Positions 1-11,457 of a stretch of 64,000 bases of DNA are shown one piece after another. The stretch is from contig CM076848.1 in the NCBI GenBank assembly GCA_039519185.1, positions 55,454,778-55,518,777 of the forward strand, in the 5' to 3' direction. The translations under genes and the position numbers were made by a program. Under the pieces are notes generated by a model that saw only the letters and a list, made by a program, of their open reading frames with translations, did no database searches and was not told the DNA's origin. How positions within the stretch are numbered: the stretch's first letter is position 1; the number at the start of each line of letters is the position of its first letter. Origin of the DNA: Astragalus membranaceus. Its lineage: Eukaryota; Streptophyta; Magnoliopsida; Fabales; Fabaceae.

Positions 1-266
1 TTGGCTGCTGCCAGAGTGTCAGAGCCAGAAACACTATCCAACTGCTGAGTGGATTTCATACCCTCATTGGTATATGAGATGCCAATATACTCTAGCATGG
101 ATTCTTGCTACTCTTTCCACTTACATTTGTGGCATGTAATTTTTCATTTTCTTTTATATTATATCATATACTTCCCTTTAATTGCAATTTTAAATCTATT
201 GAATAATTGATGTATCTTGTCTGTTTGATAAATTGTATAAAATACTTGTTAACTTTTCTGGACTTT

Positions 267-607
267 CGATGTAAGCCTGGCCGAGACTGGCCCATAAGCG
301 AGCCAGAGAGGTATGACCTAAATCCAATAAGATCAACGGCTTAAATCAAACTGTACGAGATCTGACGGTCGTCCATGAGAGAGTCCTGACACTATATATA
401 TAGGGGTCTTACCTCAGCTGACAGGTACACATTTTTACCCATACCGTTACTCTGCTCACACTCTTATTCCACTGACTTGGGCGTCAGAGTGTCATTGCAG
501 GTACAACCCAGGCAGAGCTCTGCGCACGACCAGATATCATCAATCCAATCAACTCACACACTCGAACTGAAGACTCGTTCACTTGTGCCCGCTCTAAAGG
601 CGAGGCA
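267..607 (+). repeat. Left LTR, 5'-truncated
   Basis: This copy matches 4043-4377. It lacks the first 28 or so bases seen in the right copy, which starts TGTTCTGAAC. A TATA box lies at 393-402 (TATATATATA). By eye the two copies differ at about 20 of 330 aligned positions, nearly all transitions, as expected for methylated old LTRs. No recognisable primer-binding site follows at 608. Confidence 0.7.
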
Positions 608-1131
608 TTTTTTATGACTTTGTGTTCAATCTCATATTCCCGTCCATAGTATACAACCTTCAAGGCGAGTTATATTCAAACCGAGTTTGATAAACTACTA
701 GTAGGGATAAATGTACTTAATCGAGCTAAGCTACGAAAGAAGCGGCCTAAAAGATGGCCGCACCTCCAAGTGCGAAGTTCAATCTAGATAGAAATCTGGT
801 AAACTGCCCGTGGATGACACAGAGTGTCTTTCAAAGATAGTCGCACCCCTAAGGGCGAGGTCAATATGGATAGAAATCCAGTAAACCACTCAAAGGCGAC
901 CGCACGTACTTGCCAATAAAACAATTAAAAGAAGAGCAAAAGAACGATCACAAATCAAGAATAAACAACCAGATGTTAACTTGCTCACACAGAATAAAGT
1001 AAGCCCGAGACAAAGCAAAAAGTTGATAAAGTCACCCGGAAAGGCCGGGCTCCATTAGAGTATATTTTACAACAAGAAAGGCGACTACGAGGCCGCCCAA
1101 AATACAGAACCATTAAACAAATATTACAAAG

Positions 1132-3238
1132 TTACAAAGGACGCTCATAAACAACAGACTCATCCCTTACGATCTTCCCCTGCCCGTCCTTCTCCACAGA
1201 ATAGACTATGCGGCTGTCTTTGAGGGAGTGGGCGTGGTTAATTATGTTGGGGTTGATCTCGAGGTTGGGATAGGCGTACTGCACTTGAGCCAAAACTTCA
1301 TTAAACCGCTCTTTGCAAATGGCCAAGGTAGACTCAATCACCTGGTCACATTCCTCCAAAGCCTCATCCCGCTCTTTCTCTAGAACCCCGATGTTCTTCT
1401 TCAGTCTGACGACCTCCTTCCCCAGCTCCTTGACCCGGTCCGACAACCCGTTAATTTTGGTCGTCTCAGATTGCATCGTCCCGCTCTTTGGTCATGGAGG
1501 AGAGCGACTTCTTGGTCTTATCAAGAGCGTCAGCATTAGGCTTAAGAGCGGCCTCAGACTCTTGGAGTTTCTTCTTAACGGACTCCAGCTCCTCCCGCAA
1601 CTCTGAGATATATTCATAAGCGTGATTTAGCTTATCGGGTTTATCTAAATTGTTACTCTCCAACCACAAGTTTTGAGCAAGAAGACGCTTACCTGCTGTC
1701 CGATCTGCCTCCCCCTGTTTAAGTTTGGCGAGCAGACGATAACCAGCCTTGGCAACCTCAGCCTTGAAGAGGAGGGGATCTTGGCGAAAGCGGTCAAAAT
1801 CTGTCTCACAGAGCTGATCCAGGTCAAGGTTGGAGGACGGCCTCCTCTGAGCATCCTTTTCCTTCACCGCCTTAGTCTTCTTGTGTGGGAGGATCAGCCC
1901 CAGCATCTTGCCCACTGGACCCAGCAGCATGATGGGAGCGACCCCTTTTCTTTCCAGAATTAGGAACAACCAAAAGCGCATCATCCCCCTTATCAACACC
2001 GGTGGTCGTTCCCCCATCGCCCGTAGCAGGAACGTCGACAGTCGGAAAAGGAGCGGGTTGAGGTTTTTTTCCTTTCCTGACCTTCTTCAAAAGATCTTCA
2101 TATCCCATGCTGGCAATTTCACCCGCGAAAAGAAAGAAGGATGGTTAGAAACACATGGCAAGTTAAGCAAAAGAAAGAAGATGGGAAAGGACGAGAACCA
2201 ATCGCCCCAAGAGCGACTTTAAATTCATCGTCGTTACGAATCCGCGTCAACTGGTATCATCTGATCAACTCCTCATTCATCCAAGAGGCCATATTCTCAA
2301 GCAATCTCAGAGTTTCCAGATCGCCCTCACCAAAACGACACCTAGTCTTATAGGTGATCGGAGTGCGGCGGTAATGTGCGTACGTCCACGCAATAGGGAA
2401 TTTAAGACTGGTCACTCTCCCTTGAGCGTCCAGAGACCCGACCACTTTGCAGGGCTTTAATGAATCAAAGTAAGGTTTGAAAATATTAAAGTCTTGTTGT
2501 CCTTTGATGCTCAGATGCTCCCACCGATTCCTGTTGCTGTGGGTTCGGGCCGTCTGCTCATTTCAAAGATCTTAAAGAAAAGAGAGCAAGAACAATCACG
2601 CCCCATCACTCTCATTAGTTGCCCGAACACCTTGATGAACGCCCAGGTATTAGGGTGCAACTGGGATGGGGAGACTCCCAGGTAGCGCATGACAGAATGT
2701 TGAAAAGGAGTGAACGACGGGCGAACCTTCATGTCACGTAATACATGATAAATTTAAGAGTAGACAGAACAATAGCCACATGCTCATCTGCAGAGGGACC
2801 CTCAACCGTCCACTGCTGGTCTGGATCACCAACCATCTTCGCATAATACGGAAGCAACTCGTCCCCAGGGCGGAGTATCGAGGGTACCTTGTTAATGACG
2901 CCCAAGGAAACCCAAGAGCGATCTTCACCAATGACGTTGCCCCAATCCGGTTCCTCATGTTCTTCAACCTGGTTTTCCCCCCGCTCATAATGGGTGACTT
3001 CATCAGCAGGCTGATCAGGGTTGGCTTCGTCACCAGAAGGTTCAATGTCATTTTTCGTTCCTTGAGAAGGCGACGGATGGGAGAGCGATTGTTCAGCGGA
3101 AGGGGAGGAATCATAATCCCTCTGGAAAGAAGGGAGAATGGGTGGGTTTGTGGAAGGAGTACTCTCAGAGGAAGTACTCAAGATCGACAGATCAGTCGAA
3201 GAAGTATACGGGCGATCTTCAGACTGAGATTCACTCAT
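1132..3238 (-). pseudogene. Antisense extra ORF, Transposase_28-like with coiled coil
   Basis: The protein must be read across several frames. The first block (3238-2729) is an acidic, Ser/Pro-rich N-terminus starting MSESQSEDRP. The next (2732-2511) carries the motif LGVSPSQLHPNTWAFI, typical of the Pfam Transposase_28 ('putative gypsy type transposon') family. Block 2445-2257 is a further domain piece (FGEGDLETLRLLENMASWM). Blocks 2108-1872, 2017-1466 and 1476-1132 give a charged linker and a long coiled coil (EYISELREELESVKKKLQES). Some gaps may be introns, but the overlapping frame changes at about 2730 and 1470 look like frameshifts. The gene opposes the host element, so its own promoter would be needed (see 3684). 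The function of the family is unknown. Confidence 0.55.
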
Positions 3239-3683
3239 AGCTCCACACGTAGTAGAGCAAGTACAATGCTCGGCTAAATGAATGGGAGGTCCACCGGAAA
3301 TACGAGCGGTTTGCTTCGTTCGCGCCAGAGTAAGCTACCCTGCAAGGAGAGGGCAAGAAAGTCAGGACCACCTAGAAAGATGATTTGCAGAAGGGGGCGA
3401 CAAGGTCGACCCCAGGCCTGACTCCCCCTCCTCACCAAAGTAAAAATAAAAACGAAACTAAAAGAATAATGACAAGATGATCACCTGGAGTGGGAGATAG
3501 GCTGGTCGTTCCAACAATTACAAGGGCAAGACGGTCTGTAGTAGAATCCCGCCGGAGTATAAGGTCGCTCACCGGAGAACACCTCGCCAGAATCTTACCG
3601 GAAACCTGGTTGCTCGCCAAAAAATGCGAGTCATCCTCGGAGCAATTAGTGCGAAGGTAAAATACAAAATGGAGGAATGGGGA

Positions 3684-3697
3684 CCCTATATATAGGG
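3684..3697 (-). promoter_or_regulatory. Palindromic TATA box, possible antisense-ORF promoter
   Basis: CCCTATATATAGGG is a perfect 14-bp palindrome about 450 bp upstream of the antisense start at 3238. It lies outside the LTR and could drive either strand, but a minus-strand gene is the only ORF it would serve. The role is inferred from position. Confidence 0.35.
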
Positions 3698-4014
3698 AGA
3701 GCAGACCAAGGATCGAAACGACATGACCTTTTGTCTTCAGCATTAAATGCATTCCTTCGAAATTGAACCAGCATCATTACACGCCCCATTGAAAAGCGCG
3801 AAACCTCTTGTCCATCACATCGAAAGACGAAACGTCATATCAGTCAAAGTTTGACTGCCACATCACCAAAGGAAGGGACACGTCGTTCCAGCATGGAAAA
3901 GCATAACAAGTCGCCTCCGCGCAGGTGACCGCCCAGCAACTAGACCACTCCACTAGGGGCAATCAATCTCAAGCCTAAACCCGTATCGTGGACGACTTCG
4001 GCTTGGGGGGCAAC

Positions 4015-4377
4015 TGTTCTGAACTGGGCCGAAGACCCAATCCGATGCAAGCCTGGCCTAGACCGGCCCATAAGCGAGCCAGAGAGGTATGACCTAAATC
4101 CAATAAGATCAACGGCTCAGATCAAATCGTACGAGATCCGACGGTCATCATGAGAGTCCTGACACTATATATAGGGGTCTTACCTCAACTAACAGGTACA
4201 CGTTTTTACCCATACCGTCACTCTGCTCACACTCTTATTCCACTGACTTGGGCGTCAAAGTGTCATTGTAGGTACAACCCAGGCAGAGCTCTGTGCACGA
4301 CCAGATATCATCAATCCAATTAACTCACACACTCGGACTGAAGACTCGTTCACTTGTGCCCGCTCTAAGGACGAGCA
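4015..4377 (+). repeat. Right LTR
   Basis: It begins TGTTCTGAAC directly after a G-rich polypurine tract and ends near GACGAGCA, giving TG...CA termini. It has a TATA box at 4165-4172 like the left copy. The 3' boundary is approximate. Confidence 0.7.
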
Positions 4378-4704
4378 CCTCAGTTCATTAACTATTCAAT
4401 TAAGTTAACACGTGTATATCTGTTCATTAAATATTTAGACAACAATGTTTTAAAACATTGTTTAGTATATACATTAGGAGAAATTCTTTTATAGGTGCGA
4501 ATGTAGCATTTAATACTTACAAACAACCAATCAAAATATTAGAGGTTATTATTTAAAAAAATTAAATTATTATTTACAATTAATACCTATTTAATGTGTG
4601 CTCTGTGTTTTCTTATTTAAGATATTATCCACAACTAATTCATGAATTTAAATTTATCAACAAAAAACATTTTCTACCCAAGATACAACTCTCTGGTTTT
4701 TTTT

Positions 4705-4833
4705 ATCCCAAGTAGGTAGCTCAGTTGGCGAGCTAAGGGATACCGAAGGAGTGCACCAAAAAGAGTGTAAGAAGGAGGTCCCAGAAAACTAACATTTCCC
4801 CCACCCCCACTAACATTGCCTATAAAAATAAAA
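4705..4833 (+). mobile_element. tRNA-derived SINE, B box deleted
   Basis: The head holds a pol III A box (TAGCTCAGTTGGCGAGCTAAGG) and the body matches the SINE at 28581-28718. About 15 bp containing the B box (GGTTCAAACCCC in the other copy) are missing between GAGGTCCCAG and AAACTAACAT, so this copy has lost its internal promoter. The A-rich tail ends near 4833. An imperfect target duplication (AACTCT...GTTTTTT) may flank it. Confidence 0.62.
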
Positions 4834-4987
4834 ACTCTGTTTTTTAAAAATGTTGTTTTCTTTTTCTTTTTCTTTTGTATTTAGCACATTACTTGACCAA
4901 AAAAAAGCACATTACTATTAACACATTTTTTAGTTATGACCCCAATTGGGCCATGGGTTTTACCTCACTTTTTATTATTATTTTGAC

Positions 4988-6087
4988 CACGGTAGTTATT
5001 ATCGTATGTATCGTGCGATTCGAAATCCATGGCAAACGATGCAAATCGTATGGCGCATCGTTTTTGTGACCAAATCGCTCCCTGAATCGCCTGTATCGCG
5101 TCGGAATCGCGATTCAGAACTGTCTCGCATGATTCTGCAACAAATTGCAGCCGGGTCGGGTCGCGTGGCCCGTTTTCGTAAAACGCAGTGATTTTGGGTT
5201 TTTTCGCGAGGAAGAAGACGGTGCAACAGGAAACGACACGTTTTGGAAGGATGATAAATGGAAGGCTGCGTTTTGATAAGTGGAACGCTGCGTTTTGAAG
5301 AGTGGAGGAACGGTTTGCGTTTTTGAAGAGTGGAGGAACGATTTGTGTGAGTTTAAAAATGAGGGTATTTCCGACATTTCACAATTGACAACAATAAATT
5401 AATAAAACACAACTTCTTCTCCACGTTTCAGAGCAAATTTTGTTTCAGAGGAGCGCTTCTTCTTTCTTTCAGTGGCTGGCGTTCTTCCGTTTCTCATTCA
5501 GCAATCAGCAGTAGCAGTGCACAGGTAAATTTCGTTTGCTCCTCTTCTTGTTTACTTGAGGCTGGTTTCGTTTTCTGTTCTTACCTGCTGATTCTGGTTT
5601 CGTTTACTTGGTTTACTTGCTTCTGGTTTTTTTCTTTACTTGTTCCTTCTGTTGAACTTCCTTTACTTGTTTATTACTTGGTTCCTTCTAGTTTATTCGT
5701 TCATCAGTTCCTTCGTTTATGACAAAACCCTAACTTTTCTGTTTTGTTTTTTACTTGGTTCATCAGTTCTTTACTTGGTTCTGTTTTGTTTTTTTTGACA
5801 GTTCATCAGTTCATCTATCTATTAAATATTTAAATGAATCAAGCAAAGAAGAAAAAGGAGGTAGATATTACATGGGAACATTGTTCATCTGTCCCACCTA
5901 ATAGATTGTATGTGACTTGCAAATATTGCACACATTCTTCGTGTTTTTTGCTAATGCTACCTTAGATTTACTCAAAATGTTATATATATTTTTGTTTATG
6001 TATCTTACGATACGATACACGATACGATACACGATTCAGTTTTTGGGCCTAGCGATACACAATGTGTATCCCGATTTGATAACACTG
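4988..6087. mobile_element. hAT deletion derivative, 1.1 kb
   Basis: Exact 8-bp target duplications ATTTTGAC lie at 4980-4987 and 6088-6095. The ends are CACGGTAGTTATTATCG on the left and, inverted, CAGTGTTATCAAATCGGG on the right: short imperfect inverted repeats of hAT type. Subterminal CGATACGATACACGAT repeats fit the superfamily. The inside keeps a 5' leader exon, a GT...AG intron (from about 5525, acceptor near 5802) and the first codons of a BED-finger transposase. The rest of the transposase is deleted. Confidence 0.77.
5834..5965 (+). pseudogene. hAT transposase N-terminus (BED finger stub)
   Basis: A 43-codon ORF starts MNQAKKKKEVDITWEHC and includes CKYC, the Cys pair of a BED-type zinc finger. 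It terminates before the His/Cys partner. BED fingers bind transposon ends in hAT transposases; dimerisation and catalytic domains are absent. It sits just after a plausible intron acceptor, consistent with the usual leader exon-intron-coding exon layout. It would make no functional transposase. Confidence 0.6.
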
Positions 6088-6095
6088 ATTTTGAC

Positions 6096-6520
6096 TACTT
6101 TGAAAAATCAATTTACATTTACACTTTGTTCTTTATTTTGTAAAGAATATTTTTTTAATCCATAATATCTACTCATTCCATTTAAATAAGTGTGTTCAAT
6201 TAACTTTTTGTTTGACCACTACATTACCACGAAGTCAAAGACTACACCAGATCCACTTTTGCATCAAATGTACTTTTTTTGTAGGCATTACAGAAACCTA
6301 TCAAAAATTACAAATAAATCATGACTTAATTATCAAAAAACAAACATTTCTATCCTTCTACTTCACATGCAAAGGGAGACAACTGAGATTCACGACGCCG
6401 TGTTCAACGATGGTAGCAACCGCTCTCTGTTTTCTATTGTGAGTGTGTGTGACAAACTTATCTCTGGAAGTTACTATATCCTTGGATTAATGAATGGTAG
6501 TAGTATTACCAAGAATATAT
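6096..6520. other. Intergenic, nothing recognised
   Basis: AT-rich sequence between the hAT element and a solo LTR. The short open frames show no known domain. Confidence 0.5.
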
Positions 6521-6525
6521 ATGAT

Positions 6526-8646
6526 TGTAACATCCTGGGTTTTTAGTCGACATTAAAAATCCGAGATATTACTTTTAGCGTTTCAAAGATGCACTTAAAT
6601 AAACTTGGATTAAGATAAACCCAACATCTAACAACAAATATCAATTAAGGATGATAGGTTTTATAACATAGGTTCAAAAACTGAAAAGATTTAATACAAA
6701 TCATATGAAATAGTCACATAATTACTTAATCCGAAACCACAAGTGCATAAACCTAACACATCCCTAACTTTGTCTATGGTAAGGACATAATACATAGACA
6801 ACTAAACATAAACATTAGCAAAATATAAGGCTAATATCCATGAAAGTGAGATCCTCAAACATCCGGATTCTTGATCTTGTCATTGAATTCTTTAACTTAC
6901 ACCTGTGAATCTGGAAAACAATCAACAATAAACGGTGAGATTACAAATCTTAGTGAGTTCTTTCGCGACCCCTCACCGTACCTCTCATCGTCATTTTCTT
7001 TATCTTCTCACTTATCATAGTGTAGCGTAATCCATAAGAAGACTGAACAACGTCAACTTCAGCGGAGAACCCAATCCGGATAATCAATCTGAGCCTTAAG
7101 CTCAATCCGGATAATCAATCTGGGCCTTGAACTCAGAAGACATGACCTCCCATTCCAAGTACACTACTTAACCTCTTGGGATCGTCATCCCCATGGTGTT
7201 TTATTAATATCCTTAGTTGTTCTCACTCGATAATTCATAAAACGTCGTTCATTTCAATCAACTTTTGCATAATCATAACCTCGATAAATAAAAGGTTTTC
7301 AAAACTCGAAACATGTCAAAAACCGGTTACAAACTATTCAGCTACAGTTACAAACTATTCTAACTGAAGTTATAAACTATTCTGCTGAAGTTACAAACTA
7401 TTCTAACTGAAGTTATAAACTATTCTGCTGAAGTTACAAACTATTCTAACTGAAGTTATAAACTATTCTCTGTTTTCAATAACAGTACCAATGGACTACC
7501 AAACAACACATTTTGAGAAATTTAAACATCAGGGCATTACACATTATCAAACTCAACATACATACACATTAACAAATCGATTTCAGCACATTGATTCCCA
7601 ACTACTCAAAAATCAGCTCAACACATAAATGCTACATGTAATGACCTTATTTTCCAGCAAATCACCCAACATAACTTCAAACAATTCCTAAGGGAAAAGA
7701 ACTCACCTCAAGTGTTGAAATCAACACAATGCAAGCAAGAATCGAACTCGAAGCATCAACAAGCTCCTAGGCACACCAACTCGAAATTCTAAGGCTTCTA
7801 CTCGAAATCCCAAACTCTCATGTACTCCTTGGACCCTCAGTTTTCGAAATGGCCCTGATTTGTACTCAATCCAAGCTGAAAATGCACATGCATGCCCAAC
7901 CATCTTCTAATTGTCTCTCCTAGCTCACAAGCAACTTCAAAACCGATTTTCCTATGCACACCCAACTCTTCAACTCAATTCACAGCTACCCAAACCTTCC
8001 TCCTTGAATCTTGACATTTTTAAATCACCAAAAGAACTCAAATACTCTTAGAATAACACTGATTTGAGCTGACATTTAAAAACTCTTCAAGTCACACCAC
8101 TTCTCTCTCAAAACTCGAAATGAAGGGAGAAGAATGTGGTTTGCTTGGTTTGATTTTTGAGCATCTAGTGGTACTAATGGAAAGAGGAGAGAAAACTGAA
8201 CCTATTGGGACTTGAAGAAGGAACATGCACCAAGGTTTCCTAGCTCTCCCTCCCTCTCTTTCTCTTCTTCCCTTCGCAACCCCTTCCCCCCTTTCTCTCA
8301 AGGTTTATGTTTTTTGATTGTTGTAAAAGTGAGTGAAGTAAGGTGTGGGAGTGAGTATAAATGTGGGATTGGTCTTCCAGCTGAGAGTGTTTTTAAAAAG
8401 AAACTGAAATTCCCTAATTGCCCTTATGCTACTCACATTTAGCCAATTAAACCAATCAATTATAATAAATACTTCTCATGAAAAACACATAGTTGACAAT
8501 TAAATTGCAAATTTTTATACCATAGAATTAACAAGCAAGTACACAATGCACCTAAATATCACATGTCCTCAATTAATCACTCAATCATTGCCTCACTTAA
8601 CAACTCACAATCAAAATAATTGAAACAATTATTTTGGGATGTTACA
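6526..8646. mobile_element. Solo LTR, 2.1 kb
   Basis: The element starts TGTAACATCC and ends GGATGTTACA, a perfect 10-bp terminal inverted repeat with TG...CA ends. The identical 5-bp target duplication ATGAT lies at 6521-6525 and 8647-8651. There is no coding sequence, primer site or second LTR, so this is a solo LTR left by recombination between two LTRs. TGTAACA starts are common among chromovirus-type gypsy LTRs, but the family is not certain. Orientation is unresolved; a TATAAAT at 8355 would suit the plus strand. Confidence 0.82.
7326..7470. repeat. Seven-copy 21-22 bp tandem repeat inside the solo LTR
   Basis: The unit is approximately GTTAYAAACTATTCTRCTGAA, with AACTGAA and GCTGAA endings alternating, which creates a 43-bp higher-order period. 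It is a minisatellite within the LTR, not a CRISPR array, because no unique spacers separate the units. Confidence 0.8.
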
Positions 8647-8651
8647 ATGAT

Positions 8652-9640
8652 TTGGGGGAATATGATCATATGTCTTGAAACAAATGCCCCCTTATGGAAT
8701 AGTTGGCTTGCAGATGAGTAGCCTGTTTTCTGTGTTTCAGTAAGTTATAATTTCACCTTTTAATGGAACCAAATTGTACCACTTACTTTACTTCATTTCC
8801 TGTTTCCATTTTTTAGTATGCACCAAAGACATAACTGACAAAGGGAGAGAGGTGGCAGTTGAAGTTAGTGTTAGGGAAGTGCGCAAGTTTCATCCGCCAA
8901 TCAGTTGCTGATTGCTTTTTTGTACACACTAAATTTTAAATAAAGCATTTTAGGTAAGTGTGAATTTTTGGAACTTCATTTTATTTATTAATTTTTCTAT
9001 TTTCCCGGCAAAGCCTTTAAACAATATTATGGACTTTTTTTCTGCCATAAAATTTTTGTTCTCAATATGTTTATTAATTTATTAATCTATAATAGATGTT
9101 TTAACCTCCCTTAGTTGGTTAGTTAAAGAAATTGGAAGGAAATACTATAAAAGTTGTCTTTTGGTTTTGGAAAGAGATACTATAAAGGTTGTCTTTTGGT
9201 TTTGGAAAAGAATTTAGAGTGGGGGTGAACCTCAAAACCAGTAACCTGCCATATTTAATTGTTCTGTATTTTAATGTTTGTAAGATTTATATATGGTTTT
9301 GTATTTAGGTTTTTTGCAGCTTGAGCAGGGGCCTCAGGGTCATTGCAATTGAGGTTAGTGCCAAGATGGCAGCAGTGGCATGTTCGATATAGATTTCCTG
9401 AAAATCACCATGAACTTTATATATTTGTGGACATTATTTGACATAGTGAGAATAAACATGATAACATATTTAAATTTATGTTTTCTTAGCACCAAGAATC
9501 AGTGTTTCTCTAATCTTTTGCACCGAAAGTAATTGTGAAGGATAACCTGGTTGAATATTAGAGAAATTGAGGGAGCCGTAACTTTAGGGTTTGGTTTGGT
9601 CATTGTTTAAGGGTTTCTAAATTAGGAGGGGTAACAATGT
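8652..9640. other. Intergenic, one short tandem duplication
   Basis: No recognisable gene. A 34-35 bp segment (ATACTATAAAAGTTGTCTTT plus TGGTTTTGGAAAGAG) is tandemly duplicated at 9142-9176 and 9177-9210. Confidence 0.5.
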
Positions 9641-9644
9641 AATT

Positions 9645-9813
9645 TTATACATTCGGGGCGGGTTCGGTGACGGGACCTATATCCCCATTACCCGTCCCAT
9701 CCCCGTATTTTGATTTCGGGGAAAACCCAAACCCAGTCAAAGCGGGGAAAACTCGTCAAATCGGGACGGGTTTGGGTCGGTCCCCGCGGGTATGGGTTTT
9801 GTTGTCATGCCTA
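9645..9813. mobile_element. GC-rich transposon terminus (hAT-like), one end only
   Basis: A CCCCGTCCC/GGGACGGG-rich stretch in AT-rich surroundings ends at TAGGCATGACAAC (inverted) at 9801-9813. Plant hAT-like elements carry this kind of alternating GGGG/CCCC subterminal region. It abuts the RNase H reading frame of the Ogre-like remnant exactly at 9814, as expected for an insertion junction. The opposite end and a target duplication were not found, so the left side was probably deleted. Confidence 0.4.
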
Positions 9814-11224
9814 ATTCTTCCTATGAGTGCGGGTTTTTCAAAAATGTACTTGATTGGATCCATTTTAGATACCAACCAAGTCGTGTGGCTCAGCATATAC
9901 TGCCTCAGACGATGTGCAGCCTAGGCCAAAGCACAAAACGTTCTTTCCAACAATGAGTATCTTGTCTCGCACTCGGTGAACTTCTTTCTTAGGTAGTAGA
10001 TGGCATGTTCTTTCCTTCCGGACTCATCATGTTGCCACAGTACCCAACCCATTGATTTGTCTAGCACTGTTAAGTACAGAATGAGAGGTCTGCCCTGCAC
10101 ACGTGGCATTAGAATCGGTGGATTTTTGAGGTACCTCTTGATCTTTTCAAAGGCTTCTTAGCAATTATCATTCCACTTTGTTTCTTGGTTCTTGCACAGC
10201 AATTTGAAGATAGGCACGCAGGTCGATGTTAATTGGGATATGAATCTGGAGATGTAGTTCAACCTTCCCAGAAACCCACGAACTTCTCTTTCGGTTTTAG
10301 GCGCTGGCATTTCTAATATTGCTCGTATTTTGGCTGGATCCACTTCTATTCCCCTCTGACTGACTATGAACCCTAACAACTTTCCTGATCTTACACCGAA
10401 AGTACATTTGGCAGGGTTTAATCTGAGTATGAACTTCCTTAGACGTTCAAAAAGATTTCGCAGATTGACAACATGTTCTTCTTCGGTCTTGGATTTTGCG
10501 ATCATGTCATCCACGTAGACTTCTATTTCCTTATGCATCATATCATGGAGTAAAGTTACCATCCCCTTTGGTACGTTGCACCAGCATTCTTTAGGCCGAA
10601 TGGCATTACTTCGTAGCAGAAGGTGCCCCAAAGAGTGATGAATGTGGTTTTCTCCATGTCTTCAGGGGCCATCTTGATTTGATTATATCCGGAATATCCA
10701 TCCATGAAGGAGAAAAGAGAGTGTTGCGCTGTGCTATCTATCAGGACATCAATGTGAGGCAAGGGAAAGTCATCTTTAGGGCTGGCTCTATTCAGATCCC
10801 GATAGTCAACACACATTCGAACTTTCCCATCTTTCTTTGGAACCGGGACAATATTGGCTACCCATTGAGGATATTTTGCTACTGCTAAGAATCCAACATC
10901 AAATTTCTTCTTGACCTCATCCCTGATTTTCAGTGACATATCTGGCTTCATCCTTCTTAGCTTCTGTTTTACCGGCAGGCATTCGGGCTTTACTGGTAAC
11001 TTATGCTCGACTATGCTGGGGTCCAGTCCAGTCAAGTCTTGGTATGTCCATGCAAAGATGTCAACATAGTCAAACAAAAGCCTAACCAGTTTCTCTCGCT
11101 CACTGTCTTTCATTGTGATGCCAATTTTAACCTCTTTCTTATCTTCCTCTGTGCTCAAGTTTATTGTCTCAGTAGATTCCTCGTGGGGTTGAATAACTTT
11201 TTCCTCTTGTTCCATCATTCTCAT
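9814..11224 (-). pseudogene. Ogre-like reverse transcriptase-RNase H fragment
   Basis: RT block 11224-10556 contains CVDYRDLNRASPKDDFPLPH and FGLKNAGATYQR. The next frame (10631-10158) has the active-site motif YVDD (EVYVDDMIAKS) and then LGFIVSQRGIEVDP. RNase H follows (10109-9921: GWVLWQHDESGRKEHAIYYL) and continues in another frame through LSHTTWLVSKMDPIKYIFEK to 9814. In an active element this enzyme would copy genomic RNA into cDNA inside particles. A frameshift near 10600, stops near 10150 and 9920, and the lost integrase show it is dead. An upstream piece of the same exon (about 11325-11225) reads FENNNANNSYCNFDHP with one stop. Confidence 0.82.
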
Positions 11225-11325
11225 TAACTGTAGGGGAGTTTCTCAGTTATCTTCAACATCTTCCTCAGTTTGATTAATGGGGTGATCAAAGTTACAGTAT
11301 GAATTATTGGCGTTGTTATTTTCAA

Positions 11326-11457
11326 AGATGCTTTTTTTTTTTCCAGATCTGCATTAGTATAACATTTTATTGATACTGATACTGAAAGGAAACATGCGTG
11401 CCCGAATGAAATGTCCTAAGGCCTTAGGCAGAGCCATAGGATTGCATTACAAAAACA
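11326..11457 (-). other. Short spacer where Ogre elements carry an intron
   Basis: About 130 bp separate the end of the G-patch ORF from the resumption of RT coding. Ogre elements are known for an intron between protease and RT, and this could be a shrunken intron. The acceptor-side tract on the minus strand is A-rich rather than pyrimidine-rich, so splicing is uncertain. Confidence 0.3.

Larger units (their letters stand above)
267..4377 (+). mobile_element. Non-autonomous Ty3/gypsy (Tat-type) LTR element
   Basis: Two direct repeats of about 340 bp bracket 3.4 kb of internal DNA. A purine tract (GGCTTGGGGGG, then CAAC) lies just before the right repeat at 4015, which fixes the element on the plus strand. 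I find no gag, protease, RT or integrase inside. The only coding remnant runs antisense at 1132-3238. Extra antisense ORFs are known from Tat-lineage Ty3/gypsy elements, so this is probably a deletion derivative that kept only that extra gene. No target duplication was confirmed because the left repeat is truncated. Confidence 0.62.

Noticed and set aside
2780..3277. 165-codon plus-strand frame
   Set aside because: It is a shadow of the antisense ORF, whose minus-strand frame carries the recognisable domain.
3432..3752. 106-codon minus-strand frame
   Set aside because: It spans the palindromic TATA region and has no recognisable domain; a chance frame in the 3' part of the LTR element.
7326..7470. 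Regular short repeats resembling a CRISPR array
   Set aside because: Units are contiguous without unique spacers, and the setting is a plant LTR.
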